A stretch of DNA of 64,000 bases, from contig NZ_CAJRAU010000002.1 of assembly GCF_907165045.1 (NCBI RefSeq), positions 806,001 to 870,000 of the forward strand. The letters run 5' to 3'. Position numbers and translations under genes: made by a program. Shown here one piece after another: positions 26,051 through 34,093 of this stretch; the first letter of the stretch is position 1; every line of letters starts with the position of its first letter. The notes under the pieces were generated by a model. That model was not told where the DNA came from, did no database searches, and saw only the letters and a list, made by a program, of their open reading frames with translations. The DNA comes from Dyadobacter linearis (GTDB lineage Bacteria; Bacteroidota; Bacteroidia; Cytophagales; Spirosomataceae).

Positions 26051-27715
26051 CTAGTTCATCGACGGATTTAGCGTTTCCACAGACCTTCTTTGAAGCGAGT
26101 AAGCAAGCGCCGCCTTCACAAAGTGAACAAAAAGCGGATGCGGGTTCATAACTGTACTTTTCAACTCAGGGTGGAATTGTACGCCTATGTAAAATGGGTG
26201 GCTTGGAAGCTCTACCATTTCAACCAGATCGTTTTCGGGATTAATTCCCGTCGCCATCAGTCCGTTGCCTTCAAAATCTTTCAGGTATTTGCTATTGAAC
26301 TCATACCGGTGACGGTGGCGCTCGCTGATATTGGTTTTGCCATAAATGCGGGAAGCCAGCGTGTCTTTCTTAATGCGGCAGGAATATGCTCCCAAACGCA
26401 TTGTTCCCCCTTTATTGGAAATATCTTTCTGATCTTCCATTAAGTGGATCACCGGGTGGTCCGTGGTGTTATCCATTTCTACCGAATGCGCACCTTCCCA
26501 GCCGATCACATTGCGGGCGTATTCAATCACTGCCATTTGCATGCCCAGACAGATCCCGAAGAATGGAATGTTATTTTCCCGAACAAACTGGATCGCAGCG
26601 ATTTTACCCTCAATACCTCTTTCACCAAACCCTGGTGCAACTAATACTCCGTCCAGATTTTCCAGTTTCTCCGCGATATTATCCGCAGTCAGACTTTCAG
26701 AGTGGATCCACTCGATATGTACTTTGCATTCATTCGTCGCACCAGCGTGGATAAACGATTCCACAATCGACTTGTACGCATCGTGAAGCTCGACATATTT
26801 ACCAACCAACCCAATCCGAACCGAATCGACCGGATTTTTCAGTCTTGACAAAAACGTTTTCCATGAATCCAGGTCTACGTCCTTATCATTATAAATGTCC
26901 AGCATATAAAGCGCACGCTGATCCAGCCGCTCTTTGAGCATTAATAGTGGAACCGCATAAATGGTATCCGCATCCATCGCCTCGATCACCGAATTCACCT
27001 GCACGTTACAGAACAATGCGATTTTCTTACGGATATCGTAAGGAAGCGGATGTTCGCTGCGGCAGACGAGAATGTCCGGCTGAATACCCGATTCCTGCAA
27101 CATTCTCACCGAGTGCTGGGTAGGTTTCGTTTTCAGCTCGCCGGCCGAATTTAGATATGGAATGAGGGTAAGATGGATCACCAGCGTGTCGTGCTCGTTC
27201 ATTTCGAACTTTACCTGACGCACTGCTTCCAGGAATGGAAGTGACTCAATATCTCCGACGCAGCCACCAATCTCGGTAATTACGATATCGTAATCGCCGG
27301 TTTGGCCGAGCAGCATCATATTGCGTTTGAGCTCGTCGGTAATGTGCGGAACAACCTGAACAGTTTTACCAAGGAAATCGCCACGGCGCTCGGCTGTGAT
27401 GACATTGTGATAAATTCGTCCGGTCGTGACATTATTGGCCTGGGAAGTACGAACGTTCAGAAAACGCTCATAATGGCCCAGATCGAGGTCAGTTTCGGCA
27501 CCATCGTCCGTTACGTAACACTCACCGTGTTCGTAGGGATTCATAGTTCCGGGATCAATATTGAGATAAGGATCGAACTTTTGGATCGTAACTGAGAGCC
27601 CGCGGGCTTGCAGTAATTTTGCTAATGAAGAGGCAATTATTCCTTTGCCTAAAGAAGATGTAACACCGCCCGTAACGAAAATGTACTTCGCGGTCTTTTG
27701 TGCTTTAGCAGCCAT
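26051..27715 (-). CDS. pyrG: CTP synthase
   Basis: 554 residues from the ATG at 27715 (MAAKAQKTAKYIFVTGGV). A TTG twelve codons upstream lies inside the promoter box and is rejected. The N-terminal amidoligase domain has GGVTSSLGKGIIASSLAKLL (ATP loop) and the EIGGCVGDIES block; the C-terminal class I glutamine amidotransferase has the nucleophile Cys in FFGICLGMQMAVIE and the His/Glu pair in VQFHPELKS. It makes CTP from UTP, ATP and glutamine. It is the first gene of a minus-strand run leading into yidC. Confidence 0.97.
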   Translation of the reverse strand: MAAKAQKTAKYIFVTGGVTSSLGKGIIASSLAKLLQARGLSVTIQKFDPYLNIDPGTMNPYEHGECYVTDDGAETDLDLGHYERFLNVRTSQANNVTTGRIYHNVITAERRGDFLGKTVQVVPHITDELKRNMMLLGQTGDYDIVITEIGGCVGDIESLPFLEAVRQVKFEMNEHDTLVIHLTLIPYLNSAGELKTKPTQHSVRMLQESGIQPDILVCRSEHPLPYDIRKKIALFCNVQVNSVIEAMDADTIYAVPLLMLKERLDQRALYMLDIYNDKDVDLDSWKTFLSRLKNPVDSVRIGLVGKYVELHDAYKSIVESFIHAGATNECKVHIEWIHSESLTADNIAEKLENLDGVLVAPGFGERGIEGKIAAIQFVRENNIPFFGICLGMQMAVIEYARNVIGWEGAHSVEMDNTTDHPVIHLMEDQKDISNKGGTMRLGAYSCRIKKDTLASRIYGKTNISERHRHRYEFNSKYLKDFEGNGLMATGINPENDLVEMVELPSHPFYIGVQFHPELKSTVMNPHPLFVHFVKAALAYSLQRRSVETLNPSMN

Positions 27716-27748
27716 AAGACGTTGCTGTTTTTCTATGATTACGGGATA

Positions 27749-27756
27749 CAAAGATA
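27749..27756 (-). promoter_or_regulatory. pyrG promoter -7 box (TATCTTTG)
   Basis: Exact TAnnTTTG match on the minus strand, 33 bp upstream of the pyrG ATG. It fixes the pyrG start downstream of the TTG at 27751. Confidence 0.55.
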
Positions 27757-27875
27757 CACGATTACGGGAAGAATCTTAGTGGAGGTGGTTAATTAGTTGG
27801 ACGGCAAGGACTAATCGTTTGTCAGTCTGATGAGTTACGAAATATAAATATTTTACTTCGACATGCGGATAGATG

Positions 27876-27906
27876 ACCGGAGGCGCACTCCGGTTTATAA
27901 TTTTTT
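27876..27906 (+). terminator. Hairpin followed by T-rich tract upstream of the PIG-L gene
   Basis: ACCGGAG (27876-27882) and CTCCGGT (27888-27894) pair perfectly around a 5-nt loop, followed by TTATAATTTTTT. No plus-strand gene lies just upstream, so it is either an attenuator in the leader of the next gene or a relic terminator. The rest of the roughly 290-bp gap is AT-rich with nothing else recognised. Confidence 0.4.
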
Positions 27907-28005
27907 CAAAACAGACTTCAAAATGAATCTTTATAAACTAAATTGAAATATTTCCGGATCCGCATTTCCGGCCGTTTTCCTCAAACCTTTCACCAATTTA
28001 TTTAA

Positions 28006-28899
28006 ATGAAAAAAAAATTATTGCTCGCTGCCCTGCTCCTTGCGGGTCCCTTCACATTCGCGCAAAATGCGGCTGACAGTAAAACGCCGCTCAACATCAT
28101 CGTCTTCGGCGCCCACCCTGACGACTGCGACCTCGGGGCAGGAGGTATTGCTTCCATTTACTCTTCTATGGGTCACAAAGTCAAATTCGTTTCGCTCACG
28201 AATGGAGACGCGGGGCACCAGGATATTGGCGGCGGCGAGCTCGCGAGAAGGCGGCTGGCCGAAACGAAAGAGGTTGCGAAGCGCCTGGGCATTTCTTACG
28301 ACGTACTGGACAACCACGACGGGAAGCTGATGCCGACGATCGAAAACAGACTAGCCGTGATACGCAAGATCCGCGAATGGAATGCTGACGTAGTTATTGC
28401 GCCGCGCACGAACGATTATCACCCTGATCACCGCAATACGGGTGTAGTTGTTCAGGATGCAGCTTATTTGGTAATCGTGCCAAATATCCTTAGCAGTGTG
28501 CCTCCATTAACCAAGAACCCGGTTTTCCTCTATTTCCGTGACCGTTTTCAACGACCAAATCCATTCCGCCCAGATATTGCTATTGACATCACCAATATTC
28601 TTGCTAAAAAGGTGGACGGACTCGATGCGCATGTTTCCCAATTTTACGAGTGGCTGCCGTGGACAAACCAGGATCTTGCTAATGTTCCGAAAGATGTAGT
28701 CGAGCGAAAAAAATGGTTGCTTAATGCGATGGAAAAACGGTCGGCGGTGAACCCTGAAATTAAAGTTTCACTCGAAAAATGGTACGGCGCACAGAAGGCA
28801 AAAGACATTAAATATGTCGAAGTCTTTGAGATTTGCGAGTATGGTAAACAGCCGGACGAAGCCGAAATTAAACGCCTGTTTCCAATGCTCCCGAGATAG
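28006..28899 (+). CDS. Secreted PIG-L/LmbE-family deacetylase
   Basis: 297 residues with a signal peptide (MKKKLLLAALLLAGPFTFAQ). The PIG-L zinc-site motif is clear: VFGAHPDDCDLGAGG near residue 34 (His and two Asp), with the distant His in NDYHPDHRNTG. This family removes acetyl groups from N-acetylglucosamine or similar amide sugars, and here would act in the periplasm or outside. It is a single-gene unit ending at a strong shared terminator with nspC. Substrate is unknown; many Bacteroidota carry several paralogues. Confidence 0.92.
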   Translation: MKKKLLLAALLLAGPFTFAQNAADSKTPLNIIVFGAHPDDCDLGAGGIASIYSSMGHKVKFVSLTNGDAGHQDIGGGELARRRLAETKEVAKRLGISYDVLDNHDGKLMPTIENRLAVIRKIREWNADVVIAPRTNDYHPDHRNTGVVVQDAAYLVIVPNILSSVPPLTKNPVFLYFRDRFQRPNPFRPDIAIDITNILAKKVDGLDAHVSQFYEWLPWTNQDLANVPKDVVERKKWLLNAMEKRSAVNPEIKVSLEKWYGAQKAKDIKYVEVFEICEYGKQPDEAEIKRLFPMLPR

Positions 28900-28924
28900 G
28901 CAATTTCAAAAAGACGCACCATAA

Positions 28925-28976
28925 AAAGTCCCGTTTCAAAAAATCGAAATTGCATGATTTTTTGAAACGGGACTTT
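28925..28976. terminator. Bidirectional terminator with a 21-bp perfect stem
   Basis: Arms 28925-28945 and 28956-28976 are perfectly complementary over 21 bp around a 10-nt loop. The stem contains an internal A6/T6 tract, and the minus-strand exit has five T. It separates the convergent PIG-L and nspC genes. Confidence 0.9.
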
Positions 28977-29014
28977 ACATTTTCACTCGAATATCTATCA
29001 AAACAGGAGGTTTA

Positions 29015-30172
29015 CTACGATAGCCTATCCTTGAAACTCTCATAACCGAAACTCCGCACTAGCTTAAAATTGCCATTTGAATTCCAAAAACCAATGGAAG
29101 GTAAGTTAACACCGTTAAATGTGGTGGTTTTGACCATAGTGTAGTGGATCATGTCCTCAAATATGATTTTATCTCCAATAGCCAGCGGTGCATCGAATGA
29201 ATAATCTCCCATGAAGTCTCCTGCCAGACAGGTCATTCCGCCCATTCGATAGGTAGGTTTACCTGCCACCGGCTCCTGGTGCGCGCCGATAATTGCGGGC
29301 TGGTAGGGCATTTCTAAAGTGTCCGGCATGTGGGCTGCGAATGACGTATCCAGTATTGCAACATCTATACCCTGACTGTCCATTACATCCAATACGGTAG
29401 TCACCAAAACGCCGGTCCGCCAGGCTATTGCAGAGCCAGGTTCCAGGATCACTTCGAGGTTATATTTAGCTCTGATATTACTAACTAACTTGATTAGCTT
29501 CTCAATATCATATCCTTTTCTGGTCATCAAATGTCCGCCACCCATATTCAACCACTTGGCTTGATGCAGCAAATCACCAAATTTCTCCTCCAAAGCGGCC
29601 AGCGTGCGCTCCAACGTGTCGGATCCGTTCTCGCATAATGTATGAAAGTGAATTCCATCAACTCCCTCAGGCAAAATATCGGGCAGCTTATCTCGCGTCA
29701 CGCCCAGCCGTGAGCCTGGTACACATGGATTATACATTTCGGTAGCTACTTCGGAATATTGCGGATTTACGCGTATCCCGCAGGATAATGAATGGTCAGG
29801 GTTTTCACTTTTAAATGCCTCTACCCTATCTTTAAACCGCTCCCACTGGCTCAGTGAGTTGAATGTAATGTGGCTGCTGCGTTCCAGGATTTCGGAAAAT
29901 TCACTGTCCAGGTACGCTGGCATGTACGTATGCGACTGTACACCCATGAAATCGTTGATCAGCTTTACCTCGTTCAGCGAACTTGCCGTAGCGCCGCTCA
30001 GATATTCCTTTACGATCGGAAATGCGCTGTACATCGAAAATCCTTTGAGTGCGAGAATGATCTTGCAACCCGCCGCTTTCTGCACAGAATCGATCAGTTC
30101 AAGGTTTTTTCGCAGCAACTCTTCTTCGAGGACAAAGCACGGCGAAGGTATTTGTTGATAATCTATTGGCAT
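29015..30172 (-). CDS. nspC: Carboxynorspermidine decarboxylase
   Basis: 385 residues, a fold-type III PLP decarboxylase. It converts carboxy(nor)spermidine to (nor)spermidine, the last step of the alternative polyamine route common in Bacteroidota. The N-terminus PSPCFVLEEELLRKNLELI is typical; the PLP lysine is K43 in IILALKGFSM; HFHTLCENGSDTLE, LNMGGGHLMTRKGYD, LEPGSAIAW and GGMTCLAGDFMGDY (Cys/Asp of the partner active site) follow. The carboxynorspermidine dehydrogenase gene is not in the window. Transcribed singly. Confidence 0.95.
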   Translation of the reverse strand: MPIDYQQIPSPCFVLEEELLRKNLELIDSVQKAAGCKIILALKGFSMYSAFPIVKEYLSGATASSLNEVKLINDFMGVQSHTYMPAYLDSEFSEILERSSHITFNSLSQWERFKDRVEAFKSENPDHSLSCGIRVNPQYSEVATEMYNPCVPGSRLGVTRDKLPDILPEGVDGIHFHTLCENGSDTLERTLAALEEKFGDLLHQAKWLNMGGGHLMTRKGYDIEKLIKLVSNIRAKYNLEVILEPGSAIAWRTGVLVTTVLDVMDSQGIDVAILDTSFAAHMPDTLEMPYQPAIIGAHQEPVAGKPTYRMGGMTCLAGDFMGDYSFDAPLAIGDKIIFEDMIHYTMVKTTTFNGVNLPSIGFWNSNGNFKLVRSFGYESFKDRLS

Positions 30173-30219
30173 TTTGTAAATGAATGAGGTATCGAAACCG
30201 GTAAAATGTAATGTTTACA

Positions 30220-30227
30220 TAATTTTG
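30220..30227 (+). promoter_or_regulatory. -7 box TAATTTTG for the exonuclease/bestrophin pair
   Basis: Exact TAnnTTTG match 67 bp upstream of the exonuclease ATG at 30295, in the divergent gap with nspC. Confidence 0.45.
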
Positions 30228-30294
30228 TACGCAAATTAACAGGTTTGAGTTTCCGCGACCGCAATCAATTTAATATTAAGCTCTCCTCAATACT

Positions 30295-30882
30295 ATGTCT
30301 TTTCTCGTACTTGATATTGAAATGACCGGCCCTGAGCCCGGTTGGAACGAAATCATCCAGATCGGAGCCGAGTTCTTCGATGACAACTGGAACGCCCGCG
30401 GGACTTACCTTCAAAATGTATATCCTGAAAATGAGGAGGCTTTTTCGGTAAAATCAGAGGAGGTACACGGACTCTCCCTCTCCGATCTTGCTGATGCCCC
30501 GATGATTTATGATGTGCTGCCGGAATTTGAAAAGTGGATCAAGAAAATGAATGCGGGTAAGCCGGGACTATCCAATGTGATCATTTGCGGGCAAAGCGTG
30601 ATCAACGATATCAACTTCCTGAGGTTTGCGTACAGGAACGAAAAAATGAAATGGTCGTTCTCTAACAAAATGTTGGACCTCCACACTGTCTCCTACCTTT
30701 TCTTTCAGATCATGGAAAAAAATGGGAAAACCGTCCCGCGCTCGCTGAGCCTGGGTTCGGTGGCAGGATATTTTGGTTTTGAACGGGAAGAAGATACCCA
30801 CAATGCCCTGGAAGATGCGCGGCTCACGGCCAAATGCTTTAAAGAATTTTTCAAACTCATCGACCGAGTTAAGTTTATATGA
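30295..30882 (+). CDS. DEDDh 3'-5' exonuclease
   Basis: 195 residues. The first acidic motif LVLDIEMTGPEPGWNEIIQIGAEFF has D7 and E9; a middle motif INDINFLRFA supplies the third acid; and HNALEDARLTAKCFKEF gives the His and last Asp of the DEDDh set. This superfamily includes oligoribonuclease, RNase T and DnaQ proofreading domains. DIEMTG resembles oligoribonuclease, but the overall frame is longer and not clearly orthologous, so the substrate (short RNA or DNA ends) is open. Its stop overlaps the ATG of the bestrophin gene by 4 nt. Confidence 0.88.
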   Translation: MSFLVLDIEMTGPEPGWNEIIQIGAEFFDDNWNARGTYLQNVYPENEEAFSVKSEEVHGLSLSDLADAPMIYDVLPEFEKWIKKMNAGKPGLSNVIICGQSVINDINFLRFAYRNEKMKWSFSNKMLDLHTVSYLFFQIMEKNGKTVPRSLSLGSVAGYFGFEREEDTHNALEDARLTAKCFKEFFKLIDRVKFI

Positions 30883-31760
30883 TCGATTACAATCCCAAGG
30901 AGTGGTTTCGCTATATCTTCTATTTCCAAAAAGCGGATACTGTTCGCAAGCTGACTCCGCTGATTTTGACGATTGGTGTTTATTCAGCCATCGTCGCCTA
31001 TCTCCTCCTGATCCATTTCAGACTCGGCGAGAATAATGATCTGAAAAATATCTCGCTGATGCATTCCCTGCTCGGCTTCGTGATTTCCATGTTACTGGTT
31101 TTCCGGACCAATACCGCCTACGATCGGTGGTGGGAAGGGCGAAAAAAGTGGGGTTCTTTATTGAATGATAGTCGGAACCTTGCATTGAAATTGAATGGTC
31201 TGCTCGACAGGCAAATGAAAGATGAAAGGGCGTTTTTCGAAAAAATGATCACGAACTATGCTTTTTCATTAAAAAACCACCTGCGAAATCAGTTCATTAT
31301 CGAGGAGTTTGAAGACACTGCTTTTTTTATAAGATCCGACCTCAAAACGGACGAGCATATTCCCAATCAGATTGCCTCAGCGATGTTTCATAAGGTGATC
31401 GAATTACAGCGGGCGGGTATCATATTGCCGGAGCATACGATATTACTGAATACGCAGCTCGAATCTTTCACCGATATCTGCGGCGCCTGCGAGCGGATCA
31501 GGAATACGCCCATTCCACTGTCTTACAGTTCTTTTATTAAAAAATTCATTTTCACTTACTGCCTAACCCTGCCGATCGGCTACGCATTTAGTCTTCATTT
31601 TCTTGTTATTCCTTTCGTGATGTTCGTCTTTTACATTCTTGCGAGTTTGGAAGTGATAGCCGAGGAGATTGAAGATCCTTTCGGCGTAGATAGCAATGAC
31701 CTGCCGATCGAGCGCATTTGTAATAGTGTCAAAACTTCCGCAAAGGCACTGCTCTCGTGA
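30879..31760 (+). CDS. Bestrophin-family anion channel
   Basis: 293 residues of the bestrophin/UPF0187 family. Family features: MIDYNPKEWFRYIFYF at the N-terminus, a first helix pair around 25-80 with LHSLLGF-like SLLGFVISMLLVFRTN, and TNTAYDRWWEGRKKWGSLLNDSRN, the most conserved block of bacterial bestrophins. A second helix pair (about 225-260: FIFTYCLTLPIGYAF, VIPFVMFVFYILASL) is followed by the EDPFGVDSNDLP box. Bacterial members are pentameric channels. Translationally coupled to the exonuclease gene by a 4-nt overlap, though no functional link is known. Confidence 0.93.
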   Translation: MIDYNPKEWFRYIFYFQKADTVRKLTPLILTIGVYSAIVAYLLLIHFRLGENNDLKNISLMHSLLGFVISMLLVFRTNTAYDRWWEGRKKWGSLLNDSRNLALKLNGLLDRQMKDERAFFEKMITNYAFSLKNHLRNQFIIEEFEDTAFFIRSDLKTDEHIPNQIASAMFHKVIELQRAGIILPEHTILLNTQLESFTDICGACERIRNTPIPLSYSSFIKKFIFTYCLTLPIGYAFSLHFLVIPFVMFVFYILASLEVIAEEIEDPFGVDSNDLPIERICNSVKTSAKALLS

Positions 31761-32088
31761 CAGATTTCCACAAAGCTGTCAGTAACTTATTAGAAGTTTG
31801 TTAGAAACTTGTTAAAATTTAACTTTTTTTAAAAAAAACTGAAACGCGCGATTAACACCAGTTTTTCTCCAATTTCAATTTTTATCTTAAATCAAAGGTT
31901 TGATCAAAACGAGCTTTTTAAAAATTTTCAATAATCCGGTAAAATCCGACGATTTTTGAACTCAAGATTTTGAAATACTGCATTTTTGATACTATTAGAG
32001 GCATTTACAAACATCATTAAACGGTACTATATTAGAAGTATCTCTTAAAACGAGGTATTAATAGTTACCCTTTAAATGTATTTGTAAA
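31761..32088. other. 328-bp AT-rich gap upstream of a small secreted protein gene
   Basis: No coding frame is credible. Near its start is an imperfect tandem pair, TTAGAAGTTTG then TTAGAAACTTG, and several A/T runs. It probably holds the promoter and leader of the next gene, but I found no exact TAnnTTTG box. Confidence 0.5.
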
Positions 32089-32508
32089 ATGAAAAAATAT
32101 AAATTAATAATCGCTGTCTTGGCTGCGACCGCCATATTTACAGTCGAATCCAATGCCCAATCTATCGTTGATCCGGGCGTTTCGGTTCACAATTACAAAC
32201 ATCCCAACAAGGCAGCTCAGGCCAAGACCAAGCAACCCAAAGTACAGGTTGCAACAATCAACACGGTTGAGCGAAACGGTAAATTTCAACGTGGCAAATA
32301 CATGAGCACCACGCCCAAGTACGCGCCAAGACCCGCGACGCTGGTGGTAGTCAGGGATTACAAAGTGGAGGGAATTGAGATTAACCCGCTGTTGTCCCCA
32401 CGTAACTACAAAACGCCAAATTTGAATACGGAAAATAATCGCAACGCCGATCAGATGGCGGATTACGTGGACCAATCAAAAGACTCAGTGTATCCGACGA
32501 CGGATTAG
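32089..32508 (+). CDS. Small secreted protein of unknown function
   Basis: 139 residues with a signal peptide (MKKYKLIIAVLAATAIF, cleavage near NAQS). The mature protein is basic and low in hydrophobic content, so probably partly disordered. Two short related segments, DPGVSVHNYKHPNKA (about 28-42) and NPLLSPRNYKTPNLN (about 98-112), share the pattern Asx-Pro-x(3,4)-x-NYK-x-PN and may be a duplicated binding motif. It is a single-gene unit with two terminators after it. No family recognised. Confidence 0.7.
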   Translation: MKKYKLIIAVLAATAIFTVESNAQSIVDPGVSVHNYKHPNKAAQAKTKQPKVQVATINTVERNGKFQRGKYMSTTPKYAPRPATLVVVRDYKVEGIEINPLLSPRNYKTPNLNTENNRNADQMADYVDQSKDSVYPTTD

Positions 32509-32529
32509 CCGCAATATCCGGACTCGAGA

Positions 32530-32549
32530 GCCGGTCCCTTGGGACCGGC
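32530..32549 (+). terminator. GC-rich hairpin after the small secreted protein gene
   Basis: GCCGGTCCC (32530-32538) and GGGACCGGC (32541-32549) are perfect complements; with a tetraloop the stem is 8 bp. It is followed by a weak T tract (ATTTACT), so it may stabilise the 3' end more than terminate. Confidence 0.55.
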
Positions 32550-32578
32550 ATTTACTAGAAACCTATTTCTTAACCCAT

Positions 32579-32612
32579 AAAAAATCCAGCCGGATACCCA
32601 GCTGGATTTTTT
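32579..32612. terminator. Bidirectional rho-independent terminator
   Basis: AAAAAATCCAGC (32579-32590) pairs perfectly with GCTGGATTTTTT (32601-32612) around a 10-nt loop, giving a T6 exit on both strands. It separates two convergent genes. Confidence 0.9.
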
Positions 32613-32653
32613 GTGCTTATTAGTTTCTGAGAATATGATCGGCTCTTCTAAGA

Positions 32654-33262
32654 CTATAATCTCTTCTCATTCAGGACAATGCGCAACTTAAAGCCTGCAA
32701 GATCCGTTTTTACTTCCTGACAAAGCCCGTTTTTATAGGAATAAATTCCCTGTTTCCCGTCGGGCAGCGATACGCCGTATTTTCCGTCAGACAGCTTTTT
32801 AACGCTGCACATTTTGCCATAACGCTCTGAATAAACTTCACTCACGTTAACAGGCTCTTTATAGTAAAGTCCGGTGATCGTGCTGCTGATCGGCGAGTTG
32901 AACACCATTTTAGGTTTATCCTCTGCATCTTCTCCCGAAAACATAATCTCATAGAGCGATTTGGTGCTACTTTTGGTGAGCGTTTTCTCTTTCAGATCGC
33001 CATTCACATGGTGCGAACAAGTAGCGGAAACCAGCTTACCCTGCACGTAATCGGTCTGCGTCGCATATTTACCTTTGTAGAACATCACCTTGAAATCAGA
33101 TTCGATCCGGTGCGTTTCCTTGTTATCAATTCCCTTATCATCAAAAACCTTCAAAGAGCCGATCGTTCTTCCTGCCACGATCACATCATAGACATTCTGC
33201 GCCTTTGCTGACAATCCTGAAAGGAACAAAATCCCGAAAACCGTAATACTCAAAACTTTCAT
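32654..33262 (-). CDS. Secreted protein, tentatively DUF6134-like
   Basis: 202 residues from the ATG at 33262, which places the signal peptide (MKVLSITVFGILFLSGLSAKA) at the N-terminus; an upstream start would add eleven polar residues before it. The mature part starts NVYDVIVAGRTIGSLKV, a pattern seen in a family of secreted Bacteroidota proteins (DUF6134, from memory), and is rich in beta-strand patterns. It has three Cys residues. Function unknown. Confidence 0.72.
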   Translation of the reverse strand: MKVLSITVFGILFLSGLSAKAQNVYDVIVAGRTIGSLKVFDDKGIDNKETHRIESDFKVMFYKGKYATQTDYVQGKLVSATCSHHVNGDLKEKTLTKSSTKSLYEIMFSGEDAEDKPKMVFNSPISSTITGLYYKEPVNVSEVYSERYGKMCSVKKLSDGKYGVSLPDGKQGIYSYKNGLCQEVKTDLAGFKLRIVLNEKRL

Positions 33263-33373
33263 CCCTCTGTGGTTTAGACCTGAAATTGCATGCAACTTGT
33301 ATATAACTGTATAAATTTTGTTCCTATTGCTTGCCGATGAATAAATCAGGTCAACCGGATCTTGTCTATCACA

Positions 33374-34018
33374 TTAAAAGAAACCGAATTTCAGGGTCAG
33401 GTTATAGGAGATATTGCTGAGATCTTTGTCACTCAGCCCATTTCCCTTTGCATTAAAAGTCTGCCTGTACGATACACCCGGGCTGAAACGCATCCATTTC
33501 AAAAGGTTAAATTCCACTTGCACACCGGGTTCTATAACAAAGAAGAAGTTCGCGTTTTCATCGTCGTCATATTCGTCCCAATCATCAAAATCCCAGTCGT
33601 CGAACTCGCGTCGATCATATTGCAATGTAAATCCTGAGCCTGTGAGGAGGTTTACATTGAAATGTACCTTTTTGGTAGAAGCAACCACATATTCGGTCAT
33701 TAAACCAAACTGGCCGTACATATAGGTCATTTTATTGCCAGGGTAAGTTTGGTTCACTAGCGGGACAGGAATGAAATTGGTTGTAGCTGCACCTTCCACT
33801 CCGATCATTAGCCGGCGATTTATAAACCAGCCACCATAAAGCTCCGACATATTCGCATAGCTCCCGTTGATCTTGGTAAACTTGCTCGATAATGCGGCAT
33901 ATCCCCCCGATTTGCGGATTCCCGTATTTCGAAAGATCGTCTCATTTGCCTGCGCCTGCGCAACATTCATTGCCGCGGCAGATAGCAGAAGTGTAAATAG
34001 TAGTAGTCGCTTTTTCAT
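33374..34018 (-). CDS. Outer-membrane beta-barrel protein with an acidic Asp/Trp loop
   Basis: 214 residues with a signal peptide (MKKRLLLFTLLLSAAAMNVAQAQ). Amphipathic strands alternate through the protein and the C-terminus ends SYNLTLKFGFF, a typical barrel-closing strand with terminal Phe. An acidic insertion around residues 140-157 (FDDWDFDDWDEYDDDEN) repeats D-D-W-D and probably forms an extracellular or periplasmic loop able to bind cations. No family is recognised. Confidence 0.78.
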   Translation of the reverse strand: MKKRLLLFTLLLSAAAMNVAQAQANETIFRNTGIRKSGGYAALSSKFTKINGSYANMSELYGGWFINRRLMIGVEGAATTNFIPVPLVNQTYPGNKMTYMYGQFGLMTEYVVASTKKVHFNVNLLTGSGFTLQYDRREFDDWDFDDWDEYDDDENANFFFVIEPGVQVEFNLLKWMRFSPGVSYRQTFNAKGNGLSDKDLSNISYNLTLKFGFF

Positions 34019-34093
34019 AATTGCTGGATGTTTTCTTACCAGACAATCGAAAAAAACGTCCCCCCTATTCCTTTTTTAAATTTTCATTTGATT

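Noticed and set aside
33262..33295. Upstream start for the DUF6134-like protein
   Set aside because: It would place eleven polar residues before the signal peptide.
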